From: Euglena gracilis
Taxonomy: Eukaryota > Euglenida > Euglenophyceae > Euglenales
NCBI GenBank assembly: GCA_039621445.1
Contig: CP154955.1
Location: forward strand, 1 to 64,000
Reading direction: 5' to 3'
Length of the DNA: 64,000 nucleotides
Positions 27,102-37,139 of the stretch are shown here, piece after piece. How positions within the stretch are numbered: the stretch's first letter is position 1; each line of letters begins with the position of its first letter. A model generated the notes under the pieces. That model did not search any database. It saw only the letters and a list, made by a program, of their open reading frames with translations, and was not told the DNA's origin. A program made the position numbers and the translations under genes.

Positions 27102-28163
27102 TCAGTCGGTCTTTCGATTGTTCGATTTCTTGGATCGCACTGTCATTCTGTTCATTGCCACCTCCATCTCCGGGTTCTGGATCGGTTGTTGTGGTTTTGG
27201 TGATCCTTTTGGTGCTGTCTGCTCGTGTTCGCGCCGCATCATTTCCACTAGGGACCGGATGTCGCTGTTTCGCGTCACTGTTTCCATCTTGATCTGCTCC
27301 TTCACCATTTGGACCTCGCTTTCAACGACGGTGATTCGCGCATCGTGTTTGCTGATTGCGTGTATTGTCGCGGTGTCGATGGCTGCACCCTTGGAGGATG
27401 ATGATGATGCCGCCTCGGTCTTGATCTGCTCCTTCAACCCTTGGACATCTCGTTCCACCATCGCGAAGCGAACCTCGTGCTGTGTGATCGCGGTTTGCGC
27501 AGCACTCGCGGCTTCGTGCAGCGTTGTGGTCTCTGCCGCGCATCGCATCGAAACGTCATACGCACGCGTTGCTTGCTCGCGGACGAGATTGACTGCGGTG
27601 TCGCACGCGGTGATCTGTCGTTTGACTACCTCGATGTCTTGTTGTTGTTGCGCCGCCATCGCCTTGATGTCGTTGAACACCTCGTCCTGCTTGTAGTCAC
27701 CCTCGGTAGGCCACCATCCTCCTTCAGACCCCCAAGGTTCCCACCGTTGTTCCTCCCACTGCTCCTGCTCCTCTGTCTCCTCTGCTCCCCCTTCCTCTGG
27801 GGAGAGTCTCGGGACCTTCTGGGGCCGGGGAGTGGCCCCAGAGGAGAACGGGGTCCGCAGCCCCATGTCTCGGCTCCCTTGGGGGGGCTGCGGTCCGTCG
27901 GTTGGGTCCGGGACGTCGGATGTCGGGGAGGAGTAGGATGGGGGATGAGGGCTGAAGGATGGGGGATGTGGGAGGAGGAGGGTGGGGGACGGATGTAGAA
28001 GATGGGGGATGGTTTGGGTCGGAGTCGGTGGGGGAGAAGGGTGGAGGCAGCACTGATGGGGCTTCATCGAGCGATGGGAACGGGGGGAAAAGGAGATTTC
28101 CGGTTGACTTTCCTTTCCGTGGGGTGGGGGTTCGATCCCGAGGGCTATCGAGATCAAAATCAT
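27102..28163 (-). CDS. E2 gag acidic and coiled-coil frame
   Basis: 353 residues. The first 110 are Pro/Ser-rich and largely shadow the LTR-start frame on the same strand. From about residue 120 the frame is acidic (EEGGAEETEEQEQWEEQ) and then coiled-coil (AMAAQQQQDIEVVKRQ, MVERDVQGLKEQIK). The order acidic block, then coil, mirrors E1 gag. A frame change from the 28524 frame must occur near 27,930, and another near 27,100. Confidence 0.5.
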   Translation of the reverse strand: MILISIALGIEPPPHGKESQPEISFSPRSHRSMKPHQCCLHPSPPPTPTQTIPHLLHPSPTLLLPHPPSFSPHPPSYSSPTSDVPDPTDGPQPPQGSRDMGLRTPFSSGATPRPQKVPRLSPEEGGAEETEEQEQWEEQRWEPWGSEGGWWPTEGDYKQDEVFNDIKAMAAQQQQDIEVVKRQITACDTAVNLVREQATRAYDVSMRCAAETTTLHEAASAAQTAITQHEVRFAMVERDVQGLKEQIKTEAASSSSSKGAAIDTATIHAISKHDARITVVESEVQMVKEQIKMETVTRNSDIRSLVEMMRREHEQTAPKGSPKPQQPIQNPEMEVAMNRMTVRSKKSNNRKTD

Positions 28164-28524
28164 TTGTACTTGGGGACAGCAGGGCTAGGGCTGTGCATTG
28201 GGCATCCCCGTGGGGGCTACCACGGAGATGTGATGGGGGGCCCCCGTAGGGGATTGCGGGCATCGCTGGGGTGGGGTCGCCGAGTGCTGGGCCTCGGCCG
28301 GTGATCTGAAGGTTCACCTCAGAGTGGGCGAGGAATGGGTTGTTGTGTGGGGTAGGGTCGTAAGCCTCTGCTACCAGTTTCCCAGGGGGGGTCCCGGTCT
28401 CGCTGGGGTTCCGGCAGGGTGGGTCCTGGGTTACGGATCCGGCGAGGGGGGGTGCGCTGGTGGGCTCAGCCCCCACGGAGGCCCTGGGAAGCTCCGTGGG
28501 TGCTTGGAATGGGTTGGGATCCAT
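27724..28524 (-). CDS. E2 gag N-terminus starting in the LTR and crossing the PBS
   Basis: 266 residues. The ATG at 28524 lies inside the 5' LTR, and the frame continues through the primer-binding site (GKLVAEAY at about 28384-28361) into the internal region. It is Pro/Ser-rich with charged blocks; past about 27,930 it becomes Arg/Gly-rich and is probably out of frame. The same start occurs in the 3' LTR (13796), where it runs into unrelated flanking sequence, as expected for an LTR-encoded start. Function unknown; presumed gag leader. Confidence 0.5.
   Translation of the reverse strand: MDPNPFQAPTELPRASVGAEPTSAPPLAGSVTQDPPCRNPSETGTPPGKLVAEAYDPTPHNNPFLAHSEVNLQITGRGPALGDPTPAMPAIPYGGPPSHLRGSPHGDAQCTALALLSPSTNDFDLDSPRDRTPTPRKGKSTGNLLFPPFPSLDEAPSVLPPPFSPTDSDPNHPPSSTSVPHPPPPTSPILQPSSPILLLPDIRRPGPNRRTAAPPREPRHGAADPVLLWGHSPAPEGPETLPRGRGSRGDRGAGAVGGTTVGTLGV
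28365..28376 (-). other. E2 primer-binding site, initiator tRNA-Met type
   Basis: The minus strand reads TGGTAGCAGAGG, complementary to the 3' end of an initiator tRNA-Met with acceptor end CCTCTGCTACCA. It lies directly at the inner edge of the 5' LTR. The match stops after 12 bases. Confidence 0.85.
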
Positions 28525-29009
28525 TTTTTAGTATTCCCGGCGGCGGAGTTGAGGGGGGAGCCTCCTGCGATGCCTCTGGGGGTCTGCGGAGCCGCTTAGG
28601 TGGGCCCTCGCAGGGGGGAAATTGAGGGGGGACAGAGGGGGGGCGGAAATGCCTGGGTGCTAGGGGTTTTCAGGGGGTGCTTCCCACCCTTATAGCCACT
28701 TAGCCCAGCCAAATCCAGCAAGTACCTTTGAAATTGCCTTGGGGCGCTCCTGGTAGGCCAATTCCTTGAGGTTTTCTTTGACCTCCTTGAAGGTAATTTC
28801 TCCTTTGGCAGTTTCCTTTGGTTTCTTTGAAATCTTTGTAATTGATTGAATTGAACACTTGAATTTGAACAATTGAATTCCAATGCACAATTCAGATTCA
28901 ATCCATGGAAACAAGGGAGCCTGCGGAATGCAAATACAAAAAAGGGGGTGGTCAGGTAGTAGCGGAAGGTTCCGCTACTTTGTGTGCGCATGAGCTCAGG
29001 CCGCCCACA
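28377..29009 (-). repeat. E2 5' LTR
   Basis: Direct repeat of 13648-14293, same orientation, with scattered substitutions and small indels in G-runs. It begins TGTGGGCGGCC and ends next to the primer-binding site. The gap to the next element (29010-29123) shows no gene. Confidence 0.85.
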
Positions 29010-29128
29010 CCAGGTGCCCCCTCCTTCCACACCCTACCCTTCAATCTTTTCCGATTATGGAATGAGACCTCCTCGCGTGTAATAGACACACCCCAAACTG
29101 GGTGGATGGGAATTTCTGGAATGGAAAC

Positions 29129-29319
29129 TGCGGACTATTTACTAACCGCCTCAAACCGAATTTTGTATTCCTAATTCGAACCTTTCCTCCTGTGCAGACT
29201 GCTGGCTCTGGTTATGTCTTTACATTGATTGTGTTACGTCTTTGGGGACAATTGGGATATCAAGAAAATTGGTAATCCGAGGATTTCAAGAAAAACAAAA
29301 GAATATTCTGAGACGTCCA
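29129..29319 (+). repeat. E3 5' LTR
   Basis: TGCGGACTATTT ... GACGTCCA, nearly identical to 35801-35990. The exact left edge is set by the change of sequence and by the GAAAC target duplication just before it. Confidence 0.9.
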
Positions 29320-29323
29320 AAGT

Positions 29324-29335
29324 TGGTCGCAGAGG
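29324..29335 (+). other. E3 primer-binding site
   Basis: TGGTCGCAGAGG begins 5 bp after the LTR end. It differs by one base from the E1 and E2 sites, so the same initiator tRNA-Met primer is likely. Confidence 0.7.
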
Positions 29336-29762
29336 TTTGTTGTTCCAATCGTCCAAGACGTCTTCGAGGAGGTTCAACATTGTTTCACTGGTTGTTGAAG
29401 TTCCAGAAGTTGGACTCCCTGAAGGCAAGGTTAACCGAGTTGCTGGTACAGAACAACATCTTCAACAGTAAGTTGACATTGAGGCTGTGGTGAAGAAGTT
29501 CACAGTGGAGAATTTGTCAACAGTTGTTGTATTGGTTATTTGGTGGTGGAAGTTTGTAAGTGCTGCTGTTCACCTTGCTGTCCAGAACAAGATCCTGGTG
29601 CAGGCAAGATCTTCATCATCTTGCTGACCTGGTCCTGAACCCAGTGGTTGGTTTTCTGTTCTGGTTTCTTCAGGTTTTGTTTGTTTTTTGGGTTGGCCAG
29701 TGTTTCTGTTTCTCCCAGTTTTCAGAGCCAGTGGTTGAGTTTTTTGAAAGTGATCTGCAGAA

Positions 29763-30358
29763 ATGTCCTCCATTGAAGATTTGGAAAGAAGGTTGCAAGA
29801 ATTGGAAATCAAATCAGCCAGCAGCAGTCAGTCTGTGTTTACCCCTGTGAACCCCATCACCCAGGTTGAAACATTTCTGAAGCAAATTGTGGAACCAAAT
29901 TCCAGCAACCCCAGCCAAAGTTCAACCCAAAGTTCAAGATTACCCCCTGTGAAATTGCCAGAGTTTGATGGCACAAATTGGCCAGAGTTTTTGAAAGATT
30001 TTGGCAGATGGTTGAGGTTAACTGGTGCAGTTGCATTTGGAAATGTCCAGAAAAAGGATTGGCTGTTGGAATGTTGCACCCCCAAGGTGAAAAAACTGGT
30101 TGAAAACGTGATGGATGAGAATGATGATTTGAAAAAGTGCTGTTGGAAATTGCAAATTTGTTCCCAACACTGGAAAATGACATGACTTTGAGGTCTGCCA
30201 TTGACAAATTGCCAGCACTTTCCCAGAAACCTGAACCCCAAGACATCAAAAAACTTTTCATTGAGTTGGACAATTTGATGGCCAGGTTGAGCCCCCAGGC
30301 CATGAGTGAACAGGAAAAGTTTTTGGTTTTGCTGAGGAAATTACACCCCAGAATGTAA
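29763..30358 (+). pseudogene. E3 gag, frameshifted
   Basis: The first frame (29763-30185, 140 residues) starts MSSIEDLERRLQELEIK and contains KLPEFDGTNWPEFLKDFGRW, typical of retrotransposon capsids (a target-site-like W and helical repeats), then EKKDWLL-type sequence. The protein-like sequence continues in a second frame (30137-30358: LRSAIDKLPALSQ, FIELDNLMARLSP). A frameshift lies near 30150. The 180 bases at 29821-30000 contain no CpG at all. Confidence 0.75.
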
Positions 30359-30451
30359 GAAGACATCAGGGCAGACAGATTTTACAAACATCGTTCTGAG
30401 ACATTCACAGATTTGAGAAAAACGATTTTGGAAAAAAGTTCTGAAGATTAG

Positions 30452-31181
30452 TTGGAGAGGAATTTGCTGAAAAAAGAAAATCTCAGACCATTGTTTGAAA
30501 AACGCCCTGATCAATCTGAAAAAGTTGGTGAAAATGTCCCAGAATCTGGAAAAGGTAGAAAATCTGGTGGAAAAGGAAAAGGCAAAGGAAAAGGCAAAGG
30601 CAAGGGTGAAAGAAAAGTTGATGACACCCCAGCCCCACGATTTGGAGCCACAATTTTGTGTCGATTTTGCACAAAAAAGGGGCATTATGAAGACAGATGT
30701 TGGTCAAAAGAAAAGTTTGAAAAAAAGAAAGAGGCAGCAGCCCCAGAAGGGGGCAGGCAAAGACCCTTCGGTTCAACCCCAGGGAGTGCAAACCCAGGTT
30801 ACCCCCCCCCAGGGTGAGAACCCCAAAAAGAGAAAGAATAGATGCTTTGCTTTGCTCAGGATGGTGTGTGCTGTTTTAATAAACTTATCTTTTGCCAGTG
30901 AAGGTTTATGGAAAGGAAATTCAAGCCATTTTGGACACTGGGGCCACCATTACACTGCAGTTTCTAAGAAATGTGTTCCTGAGAATAAAATTCAGCGGAG
31001 TGCTGCGGTACCCCTGCAGATCGGCAACGGAGAGCACATTTTTTCTGAAAGAGTGTGTGAGGTGAGCCTGGATTGGGGACGAAAAATTACAAAGATTAAA
31101 GCGGTTGTTGTTGAAACAACTACCTTCGAGGCAGTTTGGGGACTGACTTTACTGAAAGTGAATTTTTTGGAGGGTTGCTGA
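30452..31181 (+). pseudogene. E3 nucleocapsid knuckle and aspartic protease, broken
   Basis: Frame 30452-30817 has a basic GKGKGKGKG linker and one zinc knuckle, CRFCTKKGHYEDRC (C-X2-C-X4-H-X4-C). The protease start is in another frame (AILDTGATITLQFLRN, with DTG at 30934-30942), and its C-terminal half is in the 30495-31181 frame (VCEVSLDWGRKITKIKAVVV, FEAVWGLTLLK). At least two frameshifts separate the parts. The DTGAT motif itself is intact. Confidence 0.75.
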
Positions 31182-31949
31182 CCAGACCCCCCAGAATCAT
31201 CATTGATGGAGGAGTTTTTACTTCAGAGCCATGATGGGGACCACACCATCAAAAAGAATTTTTTTTCAGACCTTTCAAGACAGAAAGCTACACTTTGGTG
31301 AAGCCAGTGAAGTCAAAAGCGTTGGATGAATTGAAGATTTATGAGGGTTAGATTGGCATTGAGCTTTTTGCAAACCACCTGAACCACACAGTCTTTGTAC
31401 ATGACAAGAGGGAATACAGCCTACAGGTATTCATGGGAAAAAATTGTTGTGTGACCTTGGTGCTTCCAAGTTTCTGTGGGCAAACCCCCCCTTCGGCCAA
31501 CTAAGCAAATTGGTGACAAAGTTGTGCACTGAAGAAAAAAAAATGGTCCTGGGACACCCAGACTGGGTGGATCCGTAATGGTCCCCCCTGATGGAAAGGG
31601 TAACTGTGGCCAGGGTAAAATTTCAAGTGGGGTTCCCTTGTTTGTGGGTGACAGGTGCAAAAAGGGTGCTGCCCTCCCCCCTGTGGAACACTTTTGTGAG
31701 TGTGGTGGACATTGTGCAATTCAAAGTGGATTTTGAGCTTTTGGACCCCAAAATTGTCAGTTGGCTCAGAAAAGTTTCAAGGAATTGGAGTTTGGATGAA
31801 CTGAGAGGTGAGATCAGGAAGTATCCCACAGTGGATGATGGAATTCAAGTGGATTTCCAGATGTTCCTGATGTTCCCCCCCTGCAGCAGGCACCCCAGCC
31901 TGCAAGTCCACCTGCAGACAAGCAAGTTTTTTAAAGTCCAAGTTTTCCT

Positions 31950-33185
31950 TTGGAGAATGTTCCCCCCAAGGAATCAGATGAAAAGGTGAAAGAATGGTTG
32001 GACAATGTGGTGTTGTTGTTTCAACCAATGAATGAGCATGAAAACATCAATTTTTTGGCTGAGTTGACCAAGGACATTGAAAGTGAGCTGAGTCTTTTTC
32101 AGGAGGTGAGAAAAGATGTGGAGGTGATGTTTTTCCAGCTGTCCCAGCCTGTGGAAGATGTTCAGTTTGCAAAACCTGTGAAAACTCCCAAGGCAACAAT
32201 CAAGATGGATGAACTCAAAAGCATTTCCCAAGTTTTGCATGAAAAGATTTGGACTTTGGAGGCCCAGAAAAAGGCTGACGAAAAAAGCAGCAAATTGTTT
32301 ACTGAGAATCTGAGTGGAGAATTTGAAAAAGAAGTTGAGAAATTCAGAGACCACCCCAGGTTGTATGAGCTTTTGGTGAAATTTTCTGATGTTTTTGGAC
32401 CATTGCCCACAATTTCTGAGTCTTCCCCCCTGCCTGTTTTGATGGACATTGAGCTAAAGCCTGAATGGGAAGGCAAACCCCTAAGGCAAAAGTGTTGGCC
32501 CATGCCCCAGGAGGATGAAAAAGAAATTGACCTTCAGTGTGAAGAATTGCTAAAGTCAGAGTTGATTGAGCAATTCCCGGTTGATGAAATCCCCAAGGTG
32601 TGCAGCCCCACATTTTTGGTGGACAAAAAATGGTCAAGTACCAGAAGGATGGTCATTCATTATGGAAAATTGAATTCCAGAAGCAAGGCACATGCAGGGT
32701 TTTTGCCAAATATGGAAATTCTGATTGAAAGTTTGGCCAAATGTCGCTGGAAAAGTACCCTGGACATGAGGAGTGGGTATTGGCAAATCCCAATCACAAA
32801 AAGAGCAGCAAATTTGTCTGCATTTTGCATTCCTTCTGGGGGATGTTTTCGTCCCAAAAGGATGATGTTTGGCCTAAGTAATGCTCCGGGAATTTTTCAC
32901 GAGCTGATGGAAATTCTAACCTCCCAATGCAAAACGGATTTGAGGGTGAGAGAGATTTTGAATGATGGACACCTGGGTTCTTTTTTCGATGACACAGGGG
33001 TTGGTGCAAACTCTGAAGAGGATCATTTGTATCTTTTGGAAAAGTGGTTTGAAGTTTGCAGAAAGAACCAAGTGAGAATCAAATTGAGCGAATGTTCCTT
33101 TCTGAAACAGTCCATTGACTATTTGGGTTTCTCGTTGGGATGGGGAATGTGGCAGGCAAACAAAAGAAACTTGAACCAATTCTGA
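31950..33185 (+). pseudogene. E3 reverse transcriptase frame
   Basis: 411 residues. A linker region (KEWLDNVVLLFQPMN ...) precedes RT. Recognisable blocks: RQKCWPMPQ, SPTFLVDKKW, RMVIHYGKLN, STLDMRSGYWQIPI, and the catalytic box as GSFFDDTGVG (FFDD instead of YxDD), then SFLKQSIDYLGF. A stop at 33185 cuts the connection and RNase H, which resume in the overlapping frame from 33140. RT spacing is normal, so the break is recent relative to the family. Confidence 0.85.
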
Positions 33186-34086
33186 GTTTTCGAGTTCAGA
33201 ATCAAAGGGATTTGAGGCGAATTTTGGGAGCCATGAATTTCTACCGCAGACACGTGAAAGGTTTTACTTTTGACTCAGCCCCGCTCACAGGTCTTCTGAA
33301 AAAGAATGTGAAATGGAGGTGGACTGAAAAGGAGGAGAGTTGTTTGAATGCATTGAAAAGGAAATTGCCTTCTCTTGATGTTTTGGGTACCCCCAGGAGT
33401 TCAGGAGAGATTGTTTTGTTGACTGACAGTTCGGATTTGGGAGGTGGTTCAGCATTGTTTCAGTGGCAAACCCTCCAACAAACACAAATTCCTGAGAATT
33501 TTCGAACAAGTGGTGTGAAGGTGGATGGAACCCTGAGAAACCCCAGTGAAATGAGGTTGGTGTCCTTGGGCCACTACAACTGGAAATGGAGTGAGGCAAG
33601 AAAAAAATACACTACCTGGGAAAAGGAAATTTTGAGTGGTGTGCTGACCATTGCTTCACAAACAAGGATTTTGCAAAATCTGCCAATTGTGTGGATGACA
33701 GACAATGAGGCAGCCACCTCTTTTCTGAAGGGTGAACCCCCCTCAACAAAAGATTGAGAAGGATGTATGTGTTTTTGCACCAGTTCAAACTGAATATCGT
33801 TCATGTGGCAGGTTGCCAAAATGAATTGTGTGATTTTTTGTCTCGTGCTGATTTTGAGAACAAATTTGAAATTCATTTTGAGGAAGAAGCAAGGAACGCT
33901 TTTCAGAAAATGGATGTGCAGCTTGACCTGTTTTTGCAGAAGATTTTCAGTTTGTCCCACAGAGTGCAAGTGTCAGAAAAGGATTATGTCAATTCAGAGC
34001 TGAAGGATTTTTGGGAAAAAGTGGAGGTTTCAAAACCCTGTTTCATTGACAATGAGTTTTGGTTCAGATCTGCCAATGTATTGTGA
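33140..34086 (+). pseudogene. E3 RT thumb and RNase H, frameshifted
   Basis: The 33140-33757 frame has LRRILGAMNFYRRHVKGF (connection), then RNase H with LLTDSSDLGGGSALFQW, WEKEILSGVLT and VWMTDNEAA. A stop ends it at 33757, and the next frame (33754-34086) continues with FLHQFKLNIVHVAGCQNELC and DFLSRAD, the usual Ty3 RNase H end. The catalytic acids are recognisable, but the chain is split in two. Confidence 0.8.
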
Positions 34087-34591
34087 AGGAAAATTGGTTG
34101 TTCCATCTCGTTTGTTGAAGGTTTGTTTGGATGAATGTCACAAGGCAAGCAACCATGTTGGTGCTGAAAGGACTTTGTTGTTCTTTTTGAGCCATTTTCA
34201 GTCCAAGGTTTCCAAGAAAGACATGTTGGAAATTTGCAAGGCCATTGTGATGACATGTGAAATTTGCACCATTTCAAAACAAAACCGCCCCAGTGACCGT
34301 GGAAAGGTGGGTTCTTTACCGATTCCAACAGTGAGCAATGAAGTTTTGTGTTTGGATTTTGTGCAAATGGACCCCTACAATGGTTTTGACTATGTGCTGA
34401 CTTTGGTCGACAATTTGCCCCGGAACCCCCGATCAAACGGTTTGGTTGAAAATGTCAATAAAAATGTTCTTGCAGAATATGCGAGCATTGAGTCTGTCTT
34501 CCAAGGACAAAAATTGGGAGCAGCTGATTCCGTATTGCACATTTTTGATGAATTCGCAGATTTCCCCCACAACAATGTTGTCACCCCATGA
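34046..34591 (+). pseudogene. E3 integrase with internal deletion of the catalytic core
   Basis: The zinc-binding part is intact: HKASNHVGAERT and CKAIVMTCEIC give H-H-C-C. The core begins normally (LCLDFVQMDPYNGFDYVLTLVDNL, first Asp present) but jumps straight to PRNPRSNGLVENVNK, which is the block around the catalytic Glu. The roughly 60 residues that should hold the second Asp are missing. The frame then degenerates (LGAADSVLHIFDEFADF). This deletion alone would abolish integration. Confidence 0.8.
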
Positions 34592-34670
34592 AATGTTTTT
34601 GGGCAGACCAGCTTGGAGGTTGGAATTACCCCCAGAACCGGTGACAAATCCAGAAACCCATTCTTGACTT

Positions 34671-35248
34671 TTGACCCAGATGGAAATTCAAGAAAGAGCT
34701 TCCCAGAGATTGAAAGAATTGAGGGAAAAAGATTTTGAGAGTGCCAACAAAGGGAGGGTACAGGCAAAAATTGAAGAAGATGACTATGTTTTGGTGCATA
34801 ACAAAAGATGGCAAACAAATCATGGCCCAAGCTTTCCCCCCCCTGGCAAGGACCTTTTCGGGTTCTCAAATTGAGGTTCAATTCAGTGCAAATTGCAAGC
34901 AGTCCATCTTTGGGAGGGGTCATTGATGTTTCTTTGGGTTTGTGCAAAAAGTGGGAGGTTGCTTTGCATGAAGACAGTCTTTTGGAAGAAGACCCAGACC
35001 TTTTGACCGGTGAAGTGGTTGTGGGAGACCCAGTGGAGGGTGACACCCCCATGCCAGACCAGGGAGGGGATCCCCCCCTTCAGATGTCAGAAGAAGAACA
35101 AGCACAATTGGGTTTTTACAATGTTTACAAGATTTTGAAGCACAAGTACCAAGGGGGATGGAAATTTTTGGTTTGGTGGGAGAATTTTCCGGCAAGCAGC
35201 AGTACATGGGAGCCTGTGGCTTCCTTGTGCAACCAGGAGGCAGAATGA
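34671..35248 (+). pseudogene. E3 integrase C-terminus and chromodomain
   Basis: Frame 34671-34874 (ERASQRLKELREKDFESANK, DDYVLVHNKRW) and frame 34808-35248 (FRVLKLRFNSVQI ... DVSLGLCKKWEVALHEDSLL) hold the integrase tail. The last 50 residues form a chromodomain: YNVYKILKHKYQGGWKFLVW, then WENFPASSSTWEP. A frameshift near 34850 splits it. Together with E2 this shows two distinct chromovirus lineages in the window. Confidence 0.8.
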
Positions 35249-35800
35249 ATGAGGTTTTCAAGAATTATTGTGTGGATCACAATTTACAATCGATCCTACG
35301 CCAGGCGCTCAGAATGTTTTGCGACGTTTCAGAATGTGAATGGGGGTTGGCATAACAAGAGACAGCCTGCCCCCCCCCCCCAAATGTTTTGATCGTGCTT
35401 TCAGTCACGCGGGAGGAAAGTCAAGCCCCCCAGGGGGCCTTTTGGATGGTTTTTCGGGTCAGGAGACACCAACCGCCTCGCCATGGGTGGATTGTTGTCT
35501 AACCTTTGAAGGCTTTCAGTCACAAACCTGCCATTGATGCGAGGAGTTTCGCCCAGGTTTGTGTTACCTTTGAATGGCAAGCCAACCACGAAGGCGAAGG
35601 GACCACGGTGAACGTCGGAAGTAACCTCTTTTACCTTCCTTTGCGTTGACATTTGTCGTTCTGAACCTTTTTTTTTTGTGGACAATTCGTGTTGAACACC
35701 ATTCATTCGTGCTGGAACCATAGTAAAGCCATTTTGTTTGTGGTGTGATGCCGTTTCGTCCTGTGCCTGTGGCGCCGCATCCTCCGGCATGGAGGGCGTG

Positions 35801-35990
35801 TGCGGACTATTTACTAACCGCCTGAAACCGAATTTTGTATTCCTAATTCGAACCTTTCCTCCTGTGCAGACTGCTGGCTCTGGTTATGTCTTTACATTGA
35901 TTGTGTTACGTCTTTGGGGACAATTGGGATATCAAGAAAATTGGGAATCCGAGGATTTCAAGAAAAAAAAAGAATATTCTGAGACGACCA
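35801..35990 (+). repeat. E3 3' LTR
   Basis: Copy of 29129-29319 with a few differences, ending CGACCA and followed by the duplicated GAAAC. A GGAGGGCG purine stretch just upstream (35791-35798) may be the polypurine tract. Confidence 0.9.
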
Positions 35991-36131
35991 GAAACCTTCC
36001 AGCCCCATTTTCCAATTGGCTCTTCCACTTCCACCCATTTGCCGCAATAAGTAGACACCGCATAAGCGGTTAACCACTTTTGCGTGTTCTTGCGTTATTT
36101 CGCACTTTCCTCCCCACACCCCTGGTGACAG

Positions 36132-36345
36132 GAGAACCAAAAGCCGCATACGGCTCTGTGACAGGGAGCTGGGAGGGGGATGTGTACCAGGCAGCCGTAA
36201 GGCCATGGTACTGTGTATGTAGGTATAAGCCTACGGCCAGATATAGCTCTGAGCCCCATACACAGTACTAATGCTAGGTGGTATTCCTAAAGATGGCCAA
36301 CGGCCTGAATTAGGAATACCTTAACCTTATTCTGGTTCTCCTCTC
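36132..36345. repeat. Short inverted-repeat element with splice-like edges
   Basis: AGGAGAACCA near 36129 is inverted as TGGTTCTCCT near 36334. Inside are hairpins such as GGTATTCCTAA / TTAGGAATACC (36281-36325). The left edge reads CTG/GTGACAG and the right edge CTCCACAG/GTGG, so it could be removed as a GT-AG intron. Whether it is an introner or a small MITE cannot be decided here. Confidence 0.35.
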
Positions 36346-36409
36346 CACAGGTGGCATTTTCTATTTTATTCCATTCTGGTCTTTGATTCAAGACTTGATT
36401 TTAAAGTTT

Positions 36410-37036
36410 GATTTTTCTCATTTTGAAGTCCTGACAGGACAGCCAAGTCACTTGGCACTTTTCTTTGTCGTAGCCCGTAGGGCTTCTAGTGTACATCCAA
36501 CCTCTCCTCGCTTTCGCCCTTTGGTGCGGAAAAAGGTAAAAGTTTGAGTAACAGAAAAAATATAAAATAAATACAAAAGTTGTATTGCCCTTTTCCCCAA
36601 TTAAGAGGCAGAGCACAAGACAGGGGGAGAAGCCCTATGGGCTACGAAAAATCGATGCCAAGTTCTTGGCTGTCCTTTTAGGACTTTGTAGAACAAGTCA
36701 AAACTTGAAATTGAAGAAAGTAAAGAATACCACCTGCAGAGAGGAGGTCACGTGATCACACGTGATCGTGATCACGATTATCTCTAAGCTCTGCGACAAT
36801 CCTAATTCTGAGACTATGCTCAGCATTCAGATTGTGGATGAGCAGTTCTATGGCGAACCACAGAACTGGGATCGTGCCTGGTACACACTTCTCCCCTGCC
36901 TTGTGCTCTGCCTCTTAATTGGGGAAAAGGGCGAACAACTTTTATATTGTTCTTTTCAATTTTTCTGTTACTCCAACTTTTATTCTTTTGCGCACCAAAG
37001 GGCGAAAGCGAGGAAAAGGTTGGACGTACACTGGGG
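36410..37036. repeat. Nested foldback repeat
   Basis: Two overlapping inverted pairs: AAGTCCTGACAGGACAGCCAAG (36426 region) with its imperfect reverse at 36662-36690, and the segment 36494-36625 with its reverse complement at about 36893-37030 (shared words: TTGGGGAAAAGGGC, GCGAAAGCGAGG, CAAGGCAGAGC-like). Short ORFs here are mirror images of each other and not genes. Confidence 0.6.
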
Positions 37037-37139
37037 GATGAGGGTGGGTATGAGAAGAATGGAGGAGCCATTGCAAAACCAGAGATTGGTTGGATGTATG
37101 GAAGGTTTGCAGTGGTTGGACATGGTTGAAGGTGGGTGT

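Larger units (their letters stand above)
13648..29009 (-). mobile_element. E2: complete-length chromovirus-like Ty3 element with N-terminal C5-MTase-like pol domain
   Basis: About 15.4 kb on the minus strand: 5' LTR 29009-28377, primer-binding site 28376-28365, gag frames 28524-24758, a long low-complexity frame, pol 22396-17765, an integrase tail with chromodomain, a 2.8-kb 3' untranslated stretch, a polypurine tract and the 3' LTR 14293-13648. LTR copies differ at scattered sites (well over 90 percent alike by eye), so the insertion is not very recent. The outer 5-bp flanks (GGCGA and CCAGG) do not match, so no target duplication is visible. Several frameshifts indicate that this copy is probably dead. 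Confidence 0.9.
29129..35990 (+). mobile_element. E3: decayed chromovirus-like Ty3 element with 5-bp target duplication
   Basis: Plus strand, 6.86 kb, LTRs of 191 and 190 bp (29129-29319 and 35801-35990) with TG...CA ends, flanked by the perfect duplication GAAAC (29124-29128 and 35991-35995). Order: PBS, gag, CCHC knuckle, protease, RT, RNase H, integrase, chromodomain. Many frameshifts and stops, and a deletion in the integrase core, make it a non-autonomous relic. Base composition is AT-richer and nearly free of CpG in long stretches, unlike E1 and E2. The stretch 31182-31949 holds only short degenerate pol frames, and 35250-35800 is non-coding 3' sequence. Confidence 0.93.
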
